A DNA stretch of 64,000 nt, from NCBI GenBank assembly GCA_023053545.1, contig JAKZAN010000063.1, positions 62,001-126,000 of the forward strand, given 5' to 3'. This document shows, in pieces, positions 55,418 through 63,915 of the stretch (position 1 is its first letter; every line of letters starts with the position of its first letter). The translations under genes and the position numbers were made by a program. The notes under the pieces are model-generated. The model was not told where the DNA came from and made no database searches. It saw only the letters and a list, made by a program, of their open reading frames with translations. The stretch is from Lepidurus packardi. Lineage: Eukaryota; Arthropoda; Branchiopoda; Notostraca; Triopsidae.

Positions 55418-55801
55418 ATGGAAGTTACAGGAAGAATTAAAGCGGTAAATCAGGCGTTGCAAGTAAGCGCAACATTCAAAAAAAGAGAATTGGTTGTGAC
55501 CACTGAGGAACAATACCCGCAGCATATTATGATTGAGTTCACACAAGACAAAACCGACTTGTTGAACAGCTATAATGTTGGCGATCAAGTTAAAGTTTCG
55601 ATCAACCTTAGAGGCCGCGAGTGGGTGAGTCCACAAGGTGAAACCAAATATTTCAATACCATTCAAGGGTGGAGAATTGAGCGTTTGCAAGCAGATGCCC
55701 CAGGTGGAATGCAACAAGGAGCGGCAGCAGTTCCAGCAACACCAACATTTGCGCCGGCGCCGAGTTTTACAGAATCAGAACCAGACGATTTGCCTTTCTA
55801 A
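55418..55801 (+). CDS. DUF3127 protein with SSB-like C-terminal tail
   Basis: A 127-residue protein. An OB-fold-like domain (EVTGRIKAVNQALQVSATFKKRELVV..YPQHIMIEFTQDK..VKVSINLRGREW) is followed by an Ala/Pro-rich linker and the acidic end SEPDDLPF. The last residues DDLPF parallel the partner-binding tip of SSB (the ssb gene at 26879 ends ENDLPF). A single-stranded nucleic acid role is inference. Confidence 0.85.
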   Translation: MEVTGRIKAVNQALQVSATFKKRELVVTTEEQYPQHIMIEFTQDKTDLLNSYNVGDQVKVSINLRGREWVSPQGETKYFNTIQGWRIERLQADAPGGMQQGAAAVPATPTFAPAPSFTESEPDDLPF

Positions 55802-55826
55802 TTTAGGCAAATATGTATAGAAATTT

Positions 55827-55850
55827 ACCCGGCTTTTGTCGGGTTTTTTA
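55827..55850 (+). terminator. terminator of DUF3127
   Basis: Stem ACCCGGC / GTCGGGT (one G-T pair), loop TTTT, T6. It ends 13 bases before the aat start. Confidence 0.75.
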
Positions 55851-55862
55851 ATTTTACAAACG

Positions 55863-56507
55863 ATGTATTTTATCCTGCCAAATGACCAAAATTTTCCGCC
55901 GCCTGAATCTGCAGATCAGGAAGGTATTTTAGCTGTTGGGGGCGATTTAGCACCCAGTCGGTTGTTGAAGGCTTATCAGAATGGGATTTTTCCTTGGTAT
56001 AACGAAGATGAGCCCATTTTGTGGTGGTCGCCACCGATGCGGATGGTCGTGGTACCTCATTTGTATAAACCGTCCAAAAGCTTGCGAAATATTCTTAATA
56101 GGAATATTTTCCAAGTCACTTTCAATACCGCGTTCGAAAGCGTGATTCGCAATTGCCAGACCGTTTCGCGACCTGACCAAGAAAGCACGTGGATTAGCAA
56201 TGACATTATCAATTCGTACACCCAGCTGCACAAAATGGGCTATGCGAAATCTGTTGAGGTTTGGCAAAATGGGGAATTGGTCGGTGGTTTATATGGCGTC
56301 GATTTAGGCCACATATTTTGCGGTGAAAGTATGTTTTCTAAAGTATCCAACGCTTCTAAAATCGCTTTTGTAAAGCTTATTGAACATTTAAAATCGGAGC
56401 AGTACCTATTGTTGGATTGCCAGGTGCACAATGACCATTTGGAGAAATTGGGCGCGTTTGAGATTCCAAGGGAGAGTTTTTTGAAGGTGCTGCGTACGGT
56501 TGTATAG
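55863..56507 (+). CDS. aat: leucyl/phenylalanyl-tRNA-protein transferase
   Basis: It adds Leu or Phe to N-terminal Lys/Arg of proteins for N-end-rule degradation by ClpS-ClpAP (214 residues from ATG 55863). Family motifs: FPPPESADQEGILAVGGDL, YQNGIFPWYNEDEPILWWSPPMRMV, and HIFCGESMFSKVSNASKIAF followed by LLDCQVHNDHLEKLGA. The upstream extension to 55836 lies in the terminator. Confidence 0.95.
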   Translation: MYFILPNDQNFPPPESADQEGILAVGGDLAPSRLLKAYQNGIFPWYNEDEPILWWSPPMRMVVVPHLYKPSKSLRNILNRNIFQVTFNTAFESVIRNCQTVSRPDQESTWISNDIINSYTQLHKMGYAKSVEVWQNGELVGGLYGVDLGHIFCGESMFSKVSNASKIAFVKLIEHLKSEQYLLLDCQVHNDHLEKLGAFEIPRESFLKVLRTVV

Positions 56508-56510
56508 TCC

Positions 56511-56550
56511 TAAAGTCTTAAAGTCTGAATGTCATAAAGTCTTAAAGTCT
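56511..56550. repeat. tandem 8-bp repeat
   Basis: Five units of period 8: TAAAGTCT twice, GAATGTCA, TAAAGTCT twice. It lies just after the aat stop and is non-coding. Confidence 0.8.
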
Positions 56551-56586
56551 GTAAAGGCAATTAAATTTTCAAATCAAATACGTGCG

Positions 56587-56690
56587 TCAATCAAGATTAC
56601 TTCTTACCTTACGATGACATCGCAACTCTAGCTACTGGCTATTGCCTAATGGCTTATCACTGCAAGAGATTGCTTCGTACCCCTCAATCG
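56587..56690 (+). repeat. dispersed ~100-bp repeat, copy 1
   Basis: It is closely similar to 59433-59538 (shared CTACTGGCTATTGCCTAATG and GGCTTATCACTGCAAGAGATT). It ends in a degenerate form of the widespread GAGATTGCTTCGTGCCTCGCAATGACG motif. It is intergenic between aat and the DUF6705 array. Confidence 0.75.
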
Positions 56691-56703
56691 AAAGTAAACA
56701 AGA

Positions 56704-56730
56704 GGCCTGTAATAAAAACATCACAGGCCC
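56704..56730 (-). terminator. terminator of the first DUF6705 gene
   Basis: Stem GGCCTGT / ACAGGCC located 12 bases beyond the minus-strand stop. The flanking T-run is weak. Confidence 0.6.
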
Positions 56731-56741
56731 TTCTTTTGCAT

Positions 56742-57347
56742 TTACTGCTTAATTAATGTGTATTCACCTTCTGGCAAGGCAAAACTAATAACCGGCTCAG
56801 GTTCATTGTATTTATAGGCCACTGTTCCTAAAGGCATTATCGTTGCTTTAATTTGCACTTGCCCGTTTACAACTTCTCGCTTTATTAGCAAGTTTCTGGA
56901 AAAACTGCACTGGGTATCTCGTATCGAAATAAACAATCTTTTTTCACCAGGTGCACATGTAGTACATGGCGGATAATAATCATTAGGTATATATAAATTC
57001 CCAGTAATGTAATATCTACTAGAAAAGGTATTCGCTGGATAATTTTCAGGTAAGGTATTAATAACGGTTACGTTATTTACCTTGTATTCGTAGCCACCAT
57101 AAATGATATCTTCCGAATACAGACTGGAGTATTCATTGACTCTTTTTAGTAAAACAATTTTTAAACTGGTATTACCATTGGTAAATAAAAAAGTACCTGT
57201 AAATGGATCTAAATAATTATTAATGTCTTTAAAATAAGCACCACGAGGGTAGGGTCTGTATAATCCTTTGTTATCTAAATCGATTATTTGTTGTGCATTA
57301 CAATTTACAATTAATAATACTAATGCTACTTTTAATAAATTTTTCAT
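56742..57347 (-). CDS. DUF6705-like secreted protein (copy 1)
   Basis: A 201-residue protein with signal peptide (MKNLLKVALVLLIVNCNAQ). The family plan is RGAYFKDINNYLDPFTGTFLFTNGNTSLKIVLLKRV near the start, then YSEDIIYGGYEYKVNNV, and a C-terminal FALPEGEYTLIKQ. The function is unknown. A CxxC-like pair (PPCTTCAPGEKRL) is shared in part with copy 3. It lies nine bases after the JAMM-like lipoprotein gene on the same strand, so the two are co-transcribed. Confidence 0.8.
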   Translation of the reverse strand: MKNLLKVALVLLIVNCNAQQIIDLDNKGLYRPYPRGAYFKDINNYLDPFTGTFLFTNGNTSLKIVLLKRVNEYSSLYSEDIIYGGYEYKVNNVTVINTLPENYPANTFSSRYYITGNLYIPNDYYPPCTTCAPGEKRLFISIRDTQCSFSRNLLIKREVVNGQVQIKATIMPLGTVAYKYNEPEPVISFALPEGEYTLIKQ

Positions 57348-57355
57348 ACTGTTAT

Positions 57356-58861
57356 TTAGTTACAAGGTGTTTTAGTTATTGGATTTGCAGTGTCGTTAGA
57401 TAGGGTTAATTTGTCCCAATTAGACAAGCTACTATTCGCTTTGTACAAACTGGCACCACAACTTGCAAAATATTTTAAAAATGGAATTTCTTGGTTCATG
57501 TTTGGGTTTTTTTTATTATAATCATGCTGACTTGCATTCATAATTCTTAAAATTTCTTTTGACCGTTCTTCGTCGGTTGTTAAACCAGCTAAATTTTCTG
57601 GTTTTACCGTATTTTCAATATCATTAATCAGAAAATCAGAGAAAATTGTAAAATTATCTACTTTTAAGGCATATAATTGATTTACTCCATAATTGTCTTT
57701 TACAACTAAAAAAATGGTGACTTCCCCAATTAATTCTGGATTTACACTTTGAAAGAATTGTTGCAAGGTATATAAATCTTCCCAAGAAAACATAGGATTT
57801 GCACTTGGATAAGGATGCGTGTGAATACTACAAAAATAATTCCCTCCTACCTGGATCGTAACTTTGTCTGAGGTAGTATTGTATCCTTCATACTTAGTAT
57901 ATATATCGTTTTCTTTTTTAAAGTAAAATCCATATTCTTTCGGCTGGTTTAATTTTCCCATTAAGTAAGGATAAACCTCAGGACTTTTTAGTTTTATCCC
58001 TGTTGTTGTTGATAAATGCTTATTTAAATCTGAACATGGGTCGGGTTGATCGCGATCCAACTCGGGCAATACAGGAGTAGTAATAACAGGCACTGTGCTT
58101 CCGCCGCCACCGCCTCCAGAGGTTTGAGGGTTTGTTACTGGGCCAGAGGTTTGAGGGCTTGTTGGGCCTCCTGCATTGGAGCCGCTTGTGCAAATGGTCT
58201 CTGAACGAACGCTAAGATATTGAGTGCCAGCCTGAGAAGTTAGGCAAACCTCTAGTGCTGGATGGCAAGAACCTGGGCCGCCGCCCCAGCTTTGACAGCA
58301 AGTTAGTGTCTCTACCGTTGTACATGGGCCTGTTAGCGCCTCTTTACCTGTAGTGGATGTTTGACTGTTGTAGACAATTCGTTTAATTTCTTTAGTGGCT
58401 TGAAGTTCTGAAGAACCGTGATCAGACGGCAATAATTTTGCAGTTAAGTTATACTTTATAATTATAGCTTCGGTATTATTTAATGAATCTGTCTGAACGA
58501 CTAAATTTTCAAAACTATCTGGATTTGTAGTAGCACGAGTTATTAAAAAAGTGTATGAAGTCCCTCCATTGTTTTCAATAACTTTTGCAGGTTTATCAGC
58601 AATTGTAAAACCATATTCATTTTCCATCACAGTTCTACCTAAAGCTGCATCAGTGATACCTCTTTTGCTTTTAGGTAGTTTTGAAAATGAATTAACAAAT
58701 TTTTTCTTTGTCATCAGTTCTTCAAAATTCATCTCATATAATTTGAGATTTAAGCGGTGTTCAGATTGGTGAACCGCCTCTTCTTGTAATTCGCAAGATA
58801 CAAATACTATGCTAAAAAAGCATAATACAAGTAGCAATGAGATCTTAATTTTTTTCTTCAT
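57356..58861 (-). CDS. surface lipoprotein with C-terminal JAMM/MPN-like domain
   Basis: A 501-residue lipoprotein (lipobox VFVSC, Cys about 23). Residues 24-160 form a domain shared with the broken gene at 60858-62554 (YGFTIADKPAKVIENNGGTS..). Then comes a Cys-rich segment and a Gly/Ser/Thr/Pro linker with a poly-Gly run (about 230-265). The C-terminal domain carries H347-T-H-P350, then S359-x-x-D362, the zinc-binding pattern of JAMM (MPN+) isopeptidases. Conserved N-terminus plus exchangeable C-terminus is the layout of polymorphic effectors. The substrate is unknown. Confidence 0.65.
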   Translation of the reverse strand: MKKKIKISLLLVLCFFSIVFVSCELQEEAVHQSEHRLNLKLYEMNFEELMTKKKFVNSFSKLPKSKRGITDAALGRTVMENEYGFTIADKPAKVIENNGGTSYTFLITRATTNPDSFENLVVQTDSLNNTEAIIIKYNLTAKLLPSDHGSSELQATKEIKRIVYNSQTSTTGKEALTGPCTTVETLTCCQSWGGGPGSCHPALEVCLTSQAGTQYLSVRSETICTSGSNAGGPTSPQTSGPVTNPQTSGGGGGGSTVPVITTPVLPELDRDQPDPCSDLNKHLSTTTGIKLKSPEVYPYLMGKLNQPKEYGFYFKKENDIYTKYEGYNTTSDKVTIQVGGNYFCSIHTHPYPSANPMFSWEDLYTLQQFFQSVNPELIGEVTIFLVVKDNYGVNQLYALKVDNFTIFSDFLINDIENTVKPENLAGLTTDEERSKEILRIMNASQHDYNKKNPNMNQEIPFLKYFASCGASLYKANSSLSNWDKLTLSNDTANPITKTPCN

Positions 58862-58941
58862 AAATGTTCCAGTGTTTCTAGTTAATAATCAATTTAGTTT
58901 GTCTGTTTTAAAATTCTGAGATTTCGGACTTACCTTTATCC

Positions 58942-59174
58942 AAGAAATGTTACCTCAGAATCTTTATTTCAACTTTGCTAAGGTGATACTCTTTTTTGAG
59001 GCAGGCAGTATAAAATTAGTTCTAAGTTAGAACGCCAAGGACTAAATATGAACCTATAGGAATAATTTAGAACTTATAGGAATAATCTTTAAAAAGTGAG
59101 CGGTAAAATATTCGTTTATAATAATTATTATTGCAGTATCCCTATAGCATATTTATCATTTTTAGAGTATACTC
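58942..59174 (+). promoter_or_regulatory. control region of module 1 with operators
   Basis: Bases 58942-59093 are identical to 62720-62871. They include palindrome GTTCTAA-G-TTAGAAC (59019-59033) and the direct repeat GAACYTATAGGAATAAT twice (from about 59051 and 59071). GAGTATACTC (59165-59174) is a perfect palindrome 14 bases before the XRE start. These are candidate sites for the XRE protein. Confidence 0.65.
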
Positions 59175-59188
59175 AAAGACAAGAAATT

Positions 59189-59401
59189 ATGGAAGGGCCA
59201 ATTTTGGAAGCAATTAGAACACACCGCCTATCGAAAAATTACACGCAAAATTATGTTGCTGCGCAGCTTGATGTTTCCCAAAGTTACTATGCAAAACTGG
59301 AATGTGGAAAGGCAGAGATGTCGCTGCGTCAGTTTATGTTCTTGATAGAATTTTTAGAAATAGACGCGAAGAGTTTGTTTAAAGGAAATTATAATTTATA
59401 G
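59189..59401 (+). CDS. small XRE regulator (module 1)
   Basis: A 70-residue protein, a single HTH_3 domain: ILEAIRTHRLSKNYTQNYVAAQLDVSQSYYAKLECGKAEMSLRQFMFLIEFLEI. Start at 59189; the longer frame to 59096 runs through the conserved operator region. About 80 percent alike by eye to the protein at 62967. It is divergent from the lipoprotein gene and probably represses it and itself. Confidence 0.85.
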   Translation: MEGPILEAIRTHRLSKNYTQNYVAAQLDVSQSYYAKLECGKAEMSLRQFMFLIEFLEIDAKSLFKGNYNL

Positions 59402-59432
59402 ATTAAAAGTAACATTCCAAAAGCTGTTAAAT

Positions 59433-59538
59433 TCAATCAAGATTACTACTTACCTCACGATGACATCGCAACTCTACCTACTGGCTATTGCCTAATGGCT
59501 TATCACTGCAAGAGATTACTTCGTGCCTCGCAATGACG
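59433..59538 (+). repeat. dispersed ~100-bp repeat, copy 2
   Basis: It matches 56587-56690 with few differences and ends in CTTCGTGCCTCGCAATGACG. Together the two copies flank the module containing the JAMM-like lipoprotein gene. Confidence 0.75.
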
Positions 59539-59615
59539 CTCTAGTTAATGGCTAAAATCTAAATTCTCGCAATGACGTGCAGCTCAATTTTCAAATTGTA
59601 ACCCCAATAGACTTT

Positions 59616-59648
59616 AAAAAAAAGCAGCTTCCTATAAAGAAAGCTGCT
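59616..59648 (-). terminator. terminator of DUF6705 copy 2
   Basis: Stem AGCAGCTT / AAGCTGCT with A8 (T-run on the minus strand). The same hairpin recurs at 63246. Confidence 0.85.
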
Positions 59649-59660
59649 GATTATGTAGGG

Positions 59661-60254
59661 TTATGGCCTTCTAAGTATAATTTCTCTCGGATAGTTAAAC
59701 CCAGCTTCGGAATTGTGCGTATTGTGTAAATCTAATTGCATAATTATGGCAGTGCTCATTTTTAACTCATGTGCAACTAAAACGTTATTGAGCGTTAATG
59801 GATTGACTAATTCAAAGTATGCACTTAGATGTTGTTTTTTGTGAATATCATAAAATCGGGTGAAAATTTTAAAATCTTCTAAGTATCCAATTCCCGTAAA
59901 AACGTACTGTGAATAGCCATAGTAATTTGCGTTTGTAATAGGATAATCTAAAGAGTTATGAAGTAAAACACCGTTTTTAATGTATTTATACTTTGCGATG
60001 ATGTAATCAAAGTAATATCCGCCACGCGAGATCATACTTATTTTTTCAAATTTAATTTCCAATCTATTATTGCCACTTTCCCAAATCCATAGTCCAAGGT
60101 AAGGGGTATAATAATTGTTCGTGTCTTTAATATAGGTGCCTCTAGGTTGATCTGAATTTTGATCGTATGCTTGTAAAGATATAATAGGCGATTGAGCATT
60201 AGCGTATGTCAATATGAATAAACTAATTAAATGGGAAGTTATCTGTATTTTCAA
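59661..60254 (-). CDS. DUF6705-like secreted protein (copy 2, divergent)
   Basis: A 197-residue protein with signal peptide ending TYANAQ. The family plan is recognisable (PRGTYIKDTNNYYTPYLGLWIWESGNNRLEIKFEKI..YYFDYIIAKYKYIKNGV), but the C-terminus ends REIILRRP without the LP..E..LIK pattern. It is the last gene of its module, 68 bases after the 60323 lipoprotein gene. Confidence 0.75.
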   Translation of the reverse strand: MKIQITSHLISLFILTYANAQSPIISLQAYDQNSDQPRGTYIKDTNNYYTPYLGLWIWESGNNRLEIKFEKISMISRGGYYFDYIIAKYKYIKNGVLLHNSLDYPITNANYYGYSQYVFTGIGYLEDFKIFTRFYDIHKKQHLSAYFELVNPLTLNNVLVAHELKMSTAIIMQLDLHNTHNSEAGFNYPREIILRRP

Positions 60255-60322
60255 AGGTTGGGCATATGATTGTTGACTTGACGAAATAGTTGTTAGAGCA
60301 GGTATAAAATCGTTTTTAAGTA

Positions 60323-60847
60323 CTAATGCAATTCTTCATTTGCCAACGTGTCAATAATTTCCCATTGCGCTTTTTTTTGCATAGTTATAATTCCAAAGAA
60401 AGAAGTCGACCAGCCCTCTGATTTTGCGACATAAAATGAAACAAGACTTTTGTCTTTAGAGTAGTATGGCTTGGAGAAGGAATAAATTATACGTTGACCC
60501 TTTCTAATCAGTTCATTTTTTTCTTGAAAAAAATTTTTAGATTCGATCAAAGTGACCTGATTGAATTCATTAAAGTCCGACTTTTTCCATTTGCCAATGT
60601 TCTTGCTATCTTTTGTGTTAAGTATGATACTTGAATAGTGCGCTTTTAACGGACTAGCTATGTTGCTTATAGAATCCTTATTTAGTTTAGATTTTAAAGT
60701 ATGAAGTAGAACCTCTGCTGTGATTTTGCCATTTAGCACCAATATGTTCTCCTGCTTTTCATAACTTTTAACATATTGCGTAATAGGAGCGTTTGTTTTG
60801 CATGAAAGTGAAACAAGGGATAAGAATATTAATATGTTTTTTTTCAT
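60323..60847 (-). CDS. small lipoprotein of unknown function
   Basis: A 174-residue lipoprotein (lipobox LVSLSC, Cys 16). The second half (IYSFSKPYYSKDKSLVSFYVAKSEGWSTSFFGIITMQKKAQWEIID) resembles a repeated type of Bacteroidetes surface lipoprotein in which SKP.YSKD is usual; I know no function. It starts ten bases after the end of the broken metallopeptidase gene, a position where an immunity or companion gene would be expected. Confidence 0.7.
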   Translation of the reverse strand: MKKNILIFLSLVSLSCKTNAPITQYVKSYEKQENILVLNGKITAEVLLHTLKSKLNKDSISNIASPLKAHYSSIILNTKDSKNIGKWKKSDFNEFNQVTLIESKNFFQEKNELIRKGQRIIYSFSKPYYSKDKSLVSFYVAKSEGWSTSFFGIITMQKKAQWEIIDTLANEELH

Positions 60848-60857
60848 AATTTATAAT

Positions 60858-62554
60858 TTAACATGGGGTATTTCTCGTTCCAACTGGATTTATAATAACA
60901 CCATTTGGATTCGTGGATGTTTGATTTAATAATTCAACATTTTCAAATCTAAAAATTATACGATCTTTATCAGATTGTGGCAGGGCATTATAAGGAATTG
61001 TTCCTTGTAAGCCATACCAGGCTACATCAGTAAAAACTTGACTTTGTGCGCCTGGTTGAACAGATGTTCCAGTTACGTATTCTTGTAACGCTGCTCCCAT
61101 AATATTTACATATGACAAAGCTATCTGATTATGTTGGCTGAGGCCATTTGTCGAACTACCTGTCTGATTTTCCACATAGTAGTTCCATAATTCGGGAAAT
61201 GTTTGAAGTGGGCCGCAATTATTTGTTTGTATGCAATCATCAATTAGACTCAGAAAATACGCGTGTATAATTTCATGTAGTTAAGTGCCTGCTATCGCAA
61301 GTTCTGTGCTTATTTGTGTTTCTTCAGGTCTAATCTTAATTGAATAATTATAAGCTATAGTATTTGAATTTGTATCAAGGGTCCAGTATGTAGAAGCTAA
61401 AGCATTGGGATTACTCGGGTTGGCACTAGAAAAATTAAGATGGAAAATTGAATTAACATCTCCAAATCTTCTTAAAATTGATGCTATGTCATTTTGTCTT
61501 AATTTCTTAAGTTTTGCGAGCACTGATTTGCCACAAGGATCTAGATCTATATCCGTAATGCTCTTGATTATAATGTTAGAATTAAGTAATTGTATCATTT
61601 GATTGATTGAATATGAGGAACTATTATTTTCCGTTAGATAATCTACAATGCTTTGTTGTTCTCTGGGGAGTAAATTACTCCAATATGATAATTGCTGGGC
61701 GTTAATATTGATAAAAAATTACTTAAAACTGGCGTAATTTCCAGGCACGATGTGCAGGGCACAAAAGTTGTGTTAATTACTGGAGTAGGATTACTTCCTG
61801 AATTACTCGAACCACCTCCTGTTTGTGATGACGTAGTAGTACTAGCAGTTCCGTATGACCCAAAACCTCCGCCACCTCCGCCTGCAGAAAGACAAGACAT
61901 ATCGACAGTTATTATTTGCATTTCGTATTCAAATCCCATTCCTACGCACCCATTGCCTAACTCGCCATTATTAAAAATAATATTGCCGCTTGAATTATAA
62001 CATGCACTATACGAAAAAGTAAACGATGAAACACAAGATCCATTTACTGCTACTTTAGATCCATTTTCAATTTCAGAAATACTGGTTGGTTTAATATCTT
62101 CAATCGCGCCGCCGCTTGCCAAAATTTCCGTCTCCTGCTGTGTTAAATTATATTCAGCAATATAAGCAAAAAAGTCCCCGTTGTTTTTAGAAACTAAGAT
62201 TAGATTTTCTTTTTTGGTCGAATCGGTATAATCAACAATATTAAATGTTATTGACTGCTCTGTGGGACTAATCGTTTCCACAATATTGGTTGTATCTATT
62301 AGCACACCAAAATCTTCATTATAAACAGCACGTTGAGCAACTGTGAATGGCAGTCTTTTGTTTATTACTCCCTTAATTTTATCGATAACTTTTTTGTTTG
62401 ATTTAAGGTCCTTAAAACTAATTTTACTGACAACTAATTTTCTAGACTGTTGAGAGTTATAAAATGCACCGTCATAAAGATCTTTTTCGCAAGAGGAAAG
62501 AAATAGCGTTACAATGGAAATGATCGCAATTAAAAACTTGAAGTTGTTTTTCAT
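60858..62554 (-). pseudogene. surface lipoprotein with HExxH peptidase-like C-terminus, broken
   Basis: The N-terminal part (62554-61643, 303 residues) has a lipobox (FLSSC), the same N-terminal domain as the 57356 protein and a poly-Gly, Ser/Thr-rich linker. The frame is lost at the A6 run 61713-61718, where one extra base would restore it. It continues in another frame to a TAA at 61283-61281. One codon after that stop comes HEIIH (61277-61263), a zincin motif, and the frame then stays open to 60858. Intact it would be about 565 residues. Confidence 0.65.
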
Positions 62555-62719
62555 AATTAAAGTTTGTTTATGGTTACTAATTTTTATTTTTAAATTCGGC
62601 AAGGAGGCGCAACCACTTGTAATTAAAAGTAATCTTGCCAAATTTCACCTTGATATTTACTTGTTTAGATTGTTTCCGTAATTTTATGCGTTCGCGCTAT
62701 AAATAATTTCAGAGTCGAA

Positions 62720-62952
62720 AAGAAATGTTACCTCAGAATCTTTATTTCAACTTTGCTAAGGTGATACTCTTTTTTGAGGCAGGCAGTATAAAATTAGTTC
62801 TAAGTTAGAACGCCAAGGACTAAATATGAACCTATAGGAATAATTTAGAACTTATAGGAATAATCTTTAAAGAACGAACGGTAGAATATTCATTTATAAT
62901 AATTATTATTGCATTATCCCTACAGCATTTTTATCATTTATAGAGTATACTC
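62720..62952 (+). promoter_or_regulatory. control region of module 2 with operators
   Basis: Bases 62720-62871 are identical to 58942-59093. Palindrome GTTCTAA-G-TTAGAAC is at 62797-62811, two GAACYTATAGGAATAAT repeats follow, and GAGTATACTC is at 62943-62952 before the XRE start. Confidence 0.65.
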
Positions 62953-62966
62953 AAAAACAAACTGTT

Positions 62967-63185
62967 ATGGAAGAGCCAATTTTGGAAGCAATCAGAATGC
63001 ATCGATTATCGAAAAATTATACACAAGGTTATATTGCCTCACAATTAAATATGTCGCAAAGTTACTATGCCAAAATTGAATCAGGCAAAGCTGAAATTTC
63101 ACTGCGGAAGTTCATGTTGCTTGTAGCGCTGCTGGAAATAGACGCAAAGAGTTTGTTTAAAAAGATAATTTATGAACGTCAATAG
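62967..63185 (+). CDS. small XRE regulator (module 2)
   Basis: A 72-residue single HTH_3 domain (ILEAIRMHRLSKNYTQGYIASQLNMSQSYYAKIESGKAEISLRKFML). It is a paralogue of the 59189 protein with the same promoter-region layout. It is divergent from the broken lipoprotein gene. Confidence 0.85.
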   Translation: MEEPILEAIRMHRLSKNYTQGYIASQLNMSQSYYAKIESGKAEISLRKFMLLVALLEIDAKSLFKKIIYERQ

Positions 63186-63245
63186 CTCAAATTCCAAATT
63201 CCAAAAGTAGGTGCGTCAGTTTTTAAATTTTCAATTCCAACCTAC

Positions 63246-63279
63246 AAAAAAAAGCAGCTTCCTACAAAAGAAAGCTGCT
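63246..63279 (-). terminator. terminator of DUF6705 copy 3
   Basis: Stem AGCAGCTT / AAGCTGCT preceded by A8, near-identical to 59616-59648. Confidence 0.85.
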
Positions 63280-63290
63280 GATTATTTAGA

Positions 63291-63890
63291 TTATATTTTA
63301 ATTAAAGTAAGCTCGCCAGTAGGTAATGAAAAATCAGGTTGCGGCGGTTCGCCTTCTCTTTGCGCAGCTGTGCGTATGTGAGAAATTTTTATCTTCATTA
63401 CTTCTCTGCCAGCTTCATTCGTTCTTCTCAAAATTAAACTAGCATACCGCTTGGAAGAAGCATCCCTTATACTCGCCTTTAATCTTCTTTCGTTAACTGG
63501 ACAAGAAGGGCATTTCCAGTATCGAAATTCGTTGTCAACAATTAGATTGCCATCAATATTATGAAGTGTTTGATCATTGTAAACCGTTGTAATTAGATTT
63601 AACGTGTTCACGCGTTCTACACCGCTTTGAACGTATTGGTATTCTCCAATAATTAAATCTTCATAATAACGTCCATTATATTGCTGAATCTTTTTTTCGA
63701 GTACGATTTTAAAAGACGTGGCACCACTGGTATAGACATAAGTACCAACAAATGGATTCAGGTAGTTGTGGATGTCTTTCATATAGTAGCCGTCTGGCTG
63801 GCCTAATCGAGATTCTGAAATATCAATAACGGGACTTTGCGCGTGGCTTGAGATGCAGAAACAGATTGCAAGGAAGTTAAGTATTTTCAT
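63291..63890 (-). CDS. DUF6705-like secreted protein (copy 3)
   Basis: A 199-residue protein with signal peptide ending SSHAQ. Family plan: DGYYMKDIHNYLNPFVGTYVYTSGATSFKIVLEKKI, YYEDLIIGEYQYVQSGVERVNTLN, a Cys pair in WKCPSCPVNERRLKASIRD, and the C-terminal FSLPTGELTLIKI. It is closest to copy 1. A fourth relative begins just upstream on the same strand. Confidence 0.8.
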   Translation of the reverse strand: MKILNFLAICFCISSHAQSPVIDISESRLGQPDGYYMKDIHNYLNPFVGTYVYTSGATSFKIVLEKKIQQYNGRYYEDLIIGEYQYVQSGVERVNTLNLITTVYNDQTLHNIDGNLIVDNEFRYWKCPSCPVNERRLKASIRDASSKRYASLILRRTNEAGREVMKIKISHIRTAAQREGEPPQPDFSLPTGELTLIKI

Positions 63891-63915
63891 TTCCGTGGCG
63901 TGTACGTTTTAACTA

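Noticed and set aside
56511-56550. Possible CRISPR-like array
   Set aside because: Period is 8 bases with no spacers; it is a simple tandem repeat.
61692-62000. Proline-rich plus-strand frame in the lipoprotein region
   Set aside because: It is the antisense image of the Gly-rich linker of the broken lipoprotein.
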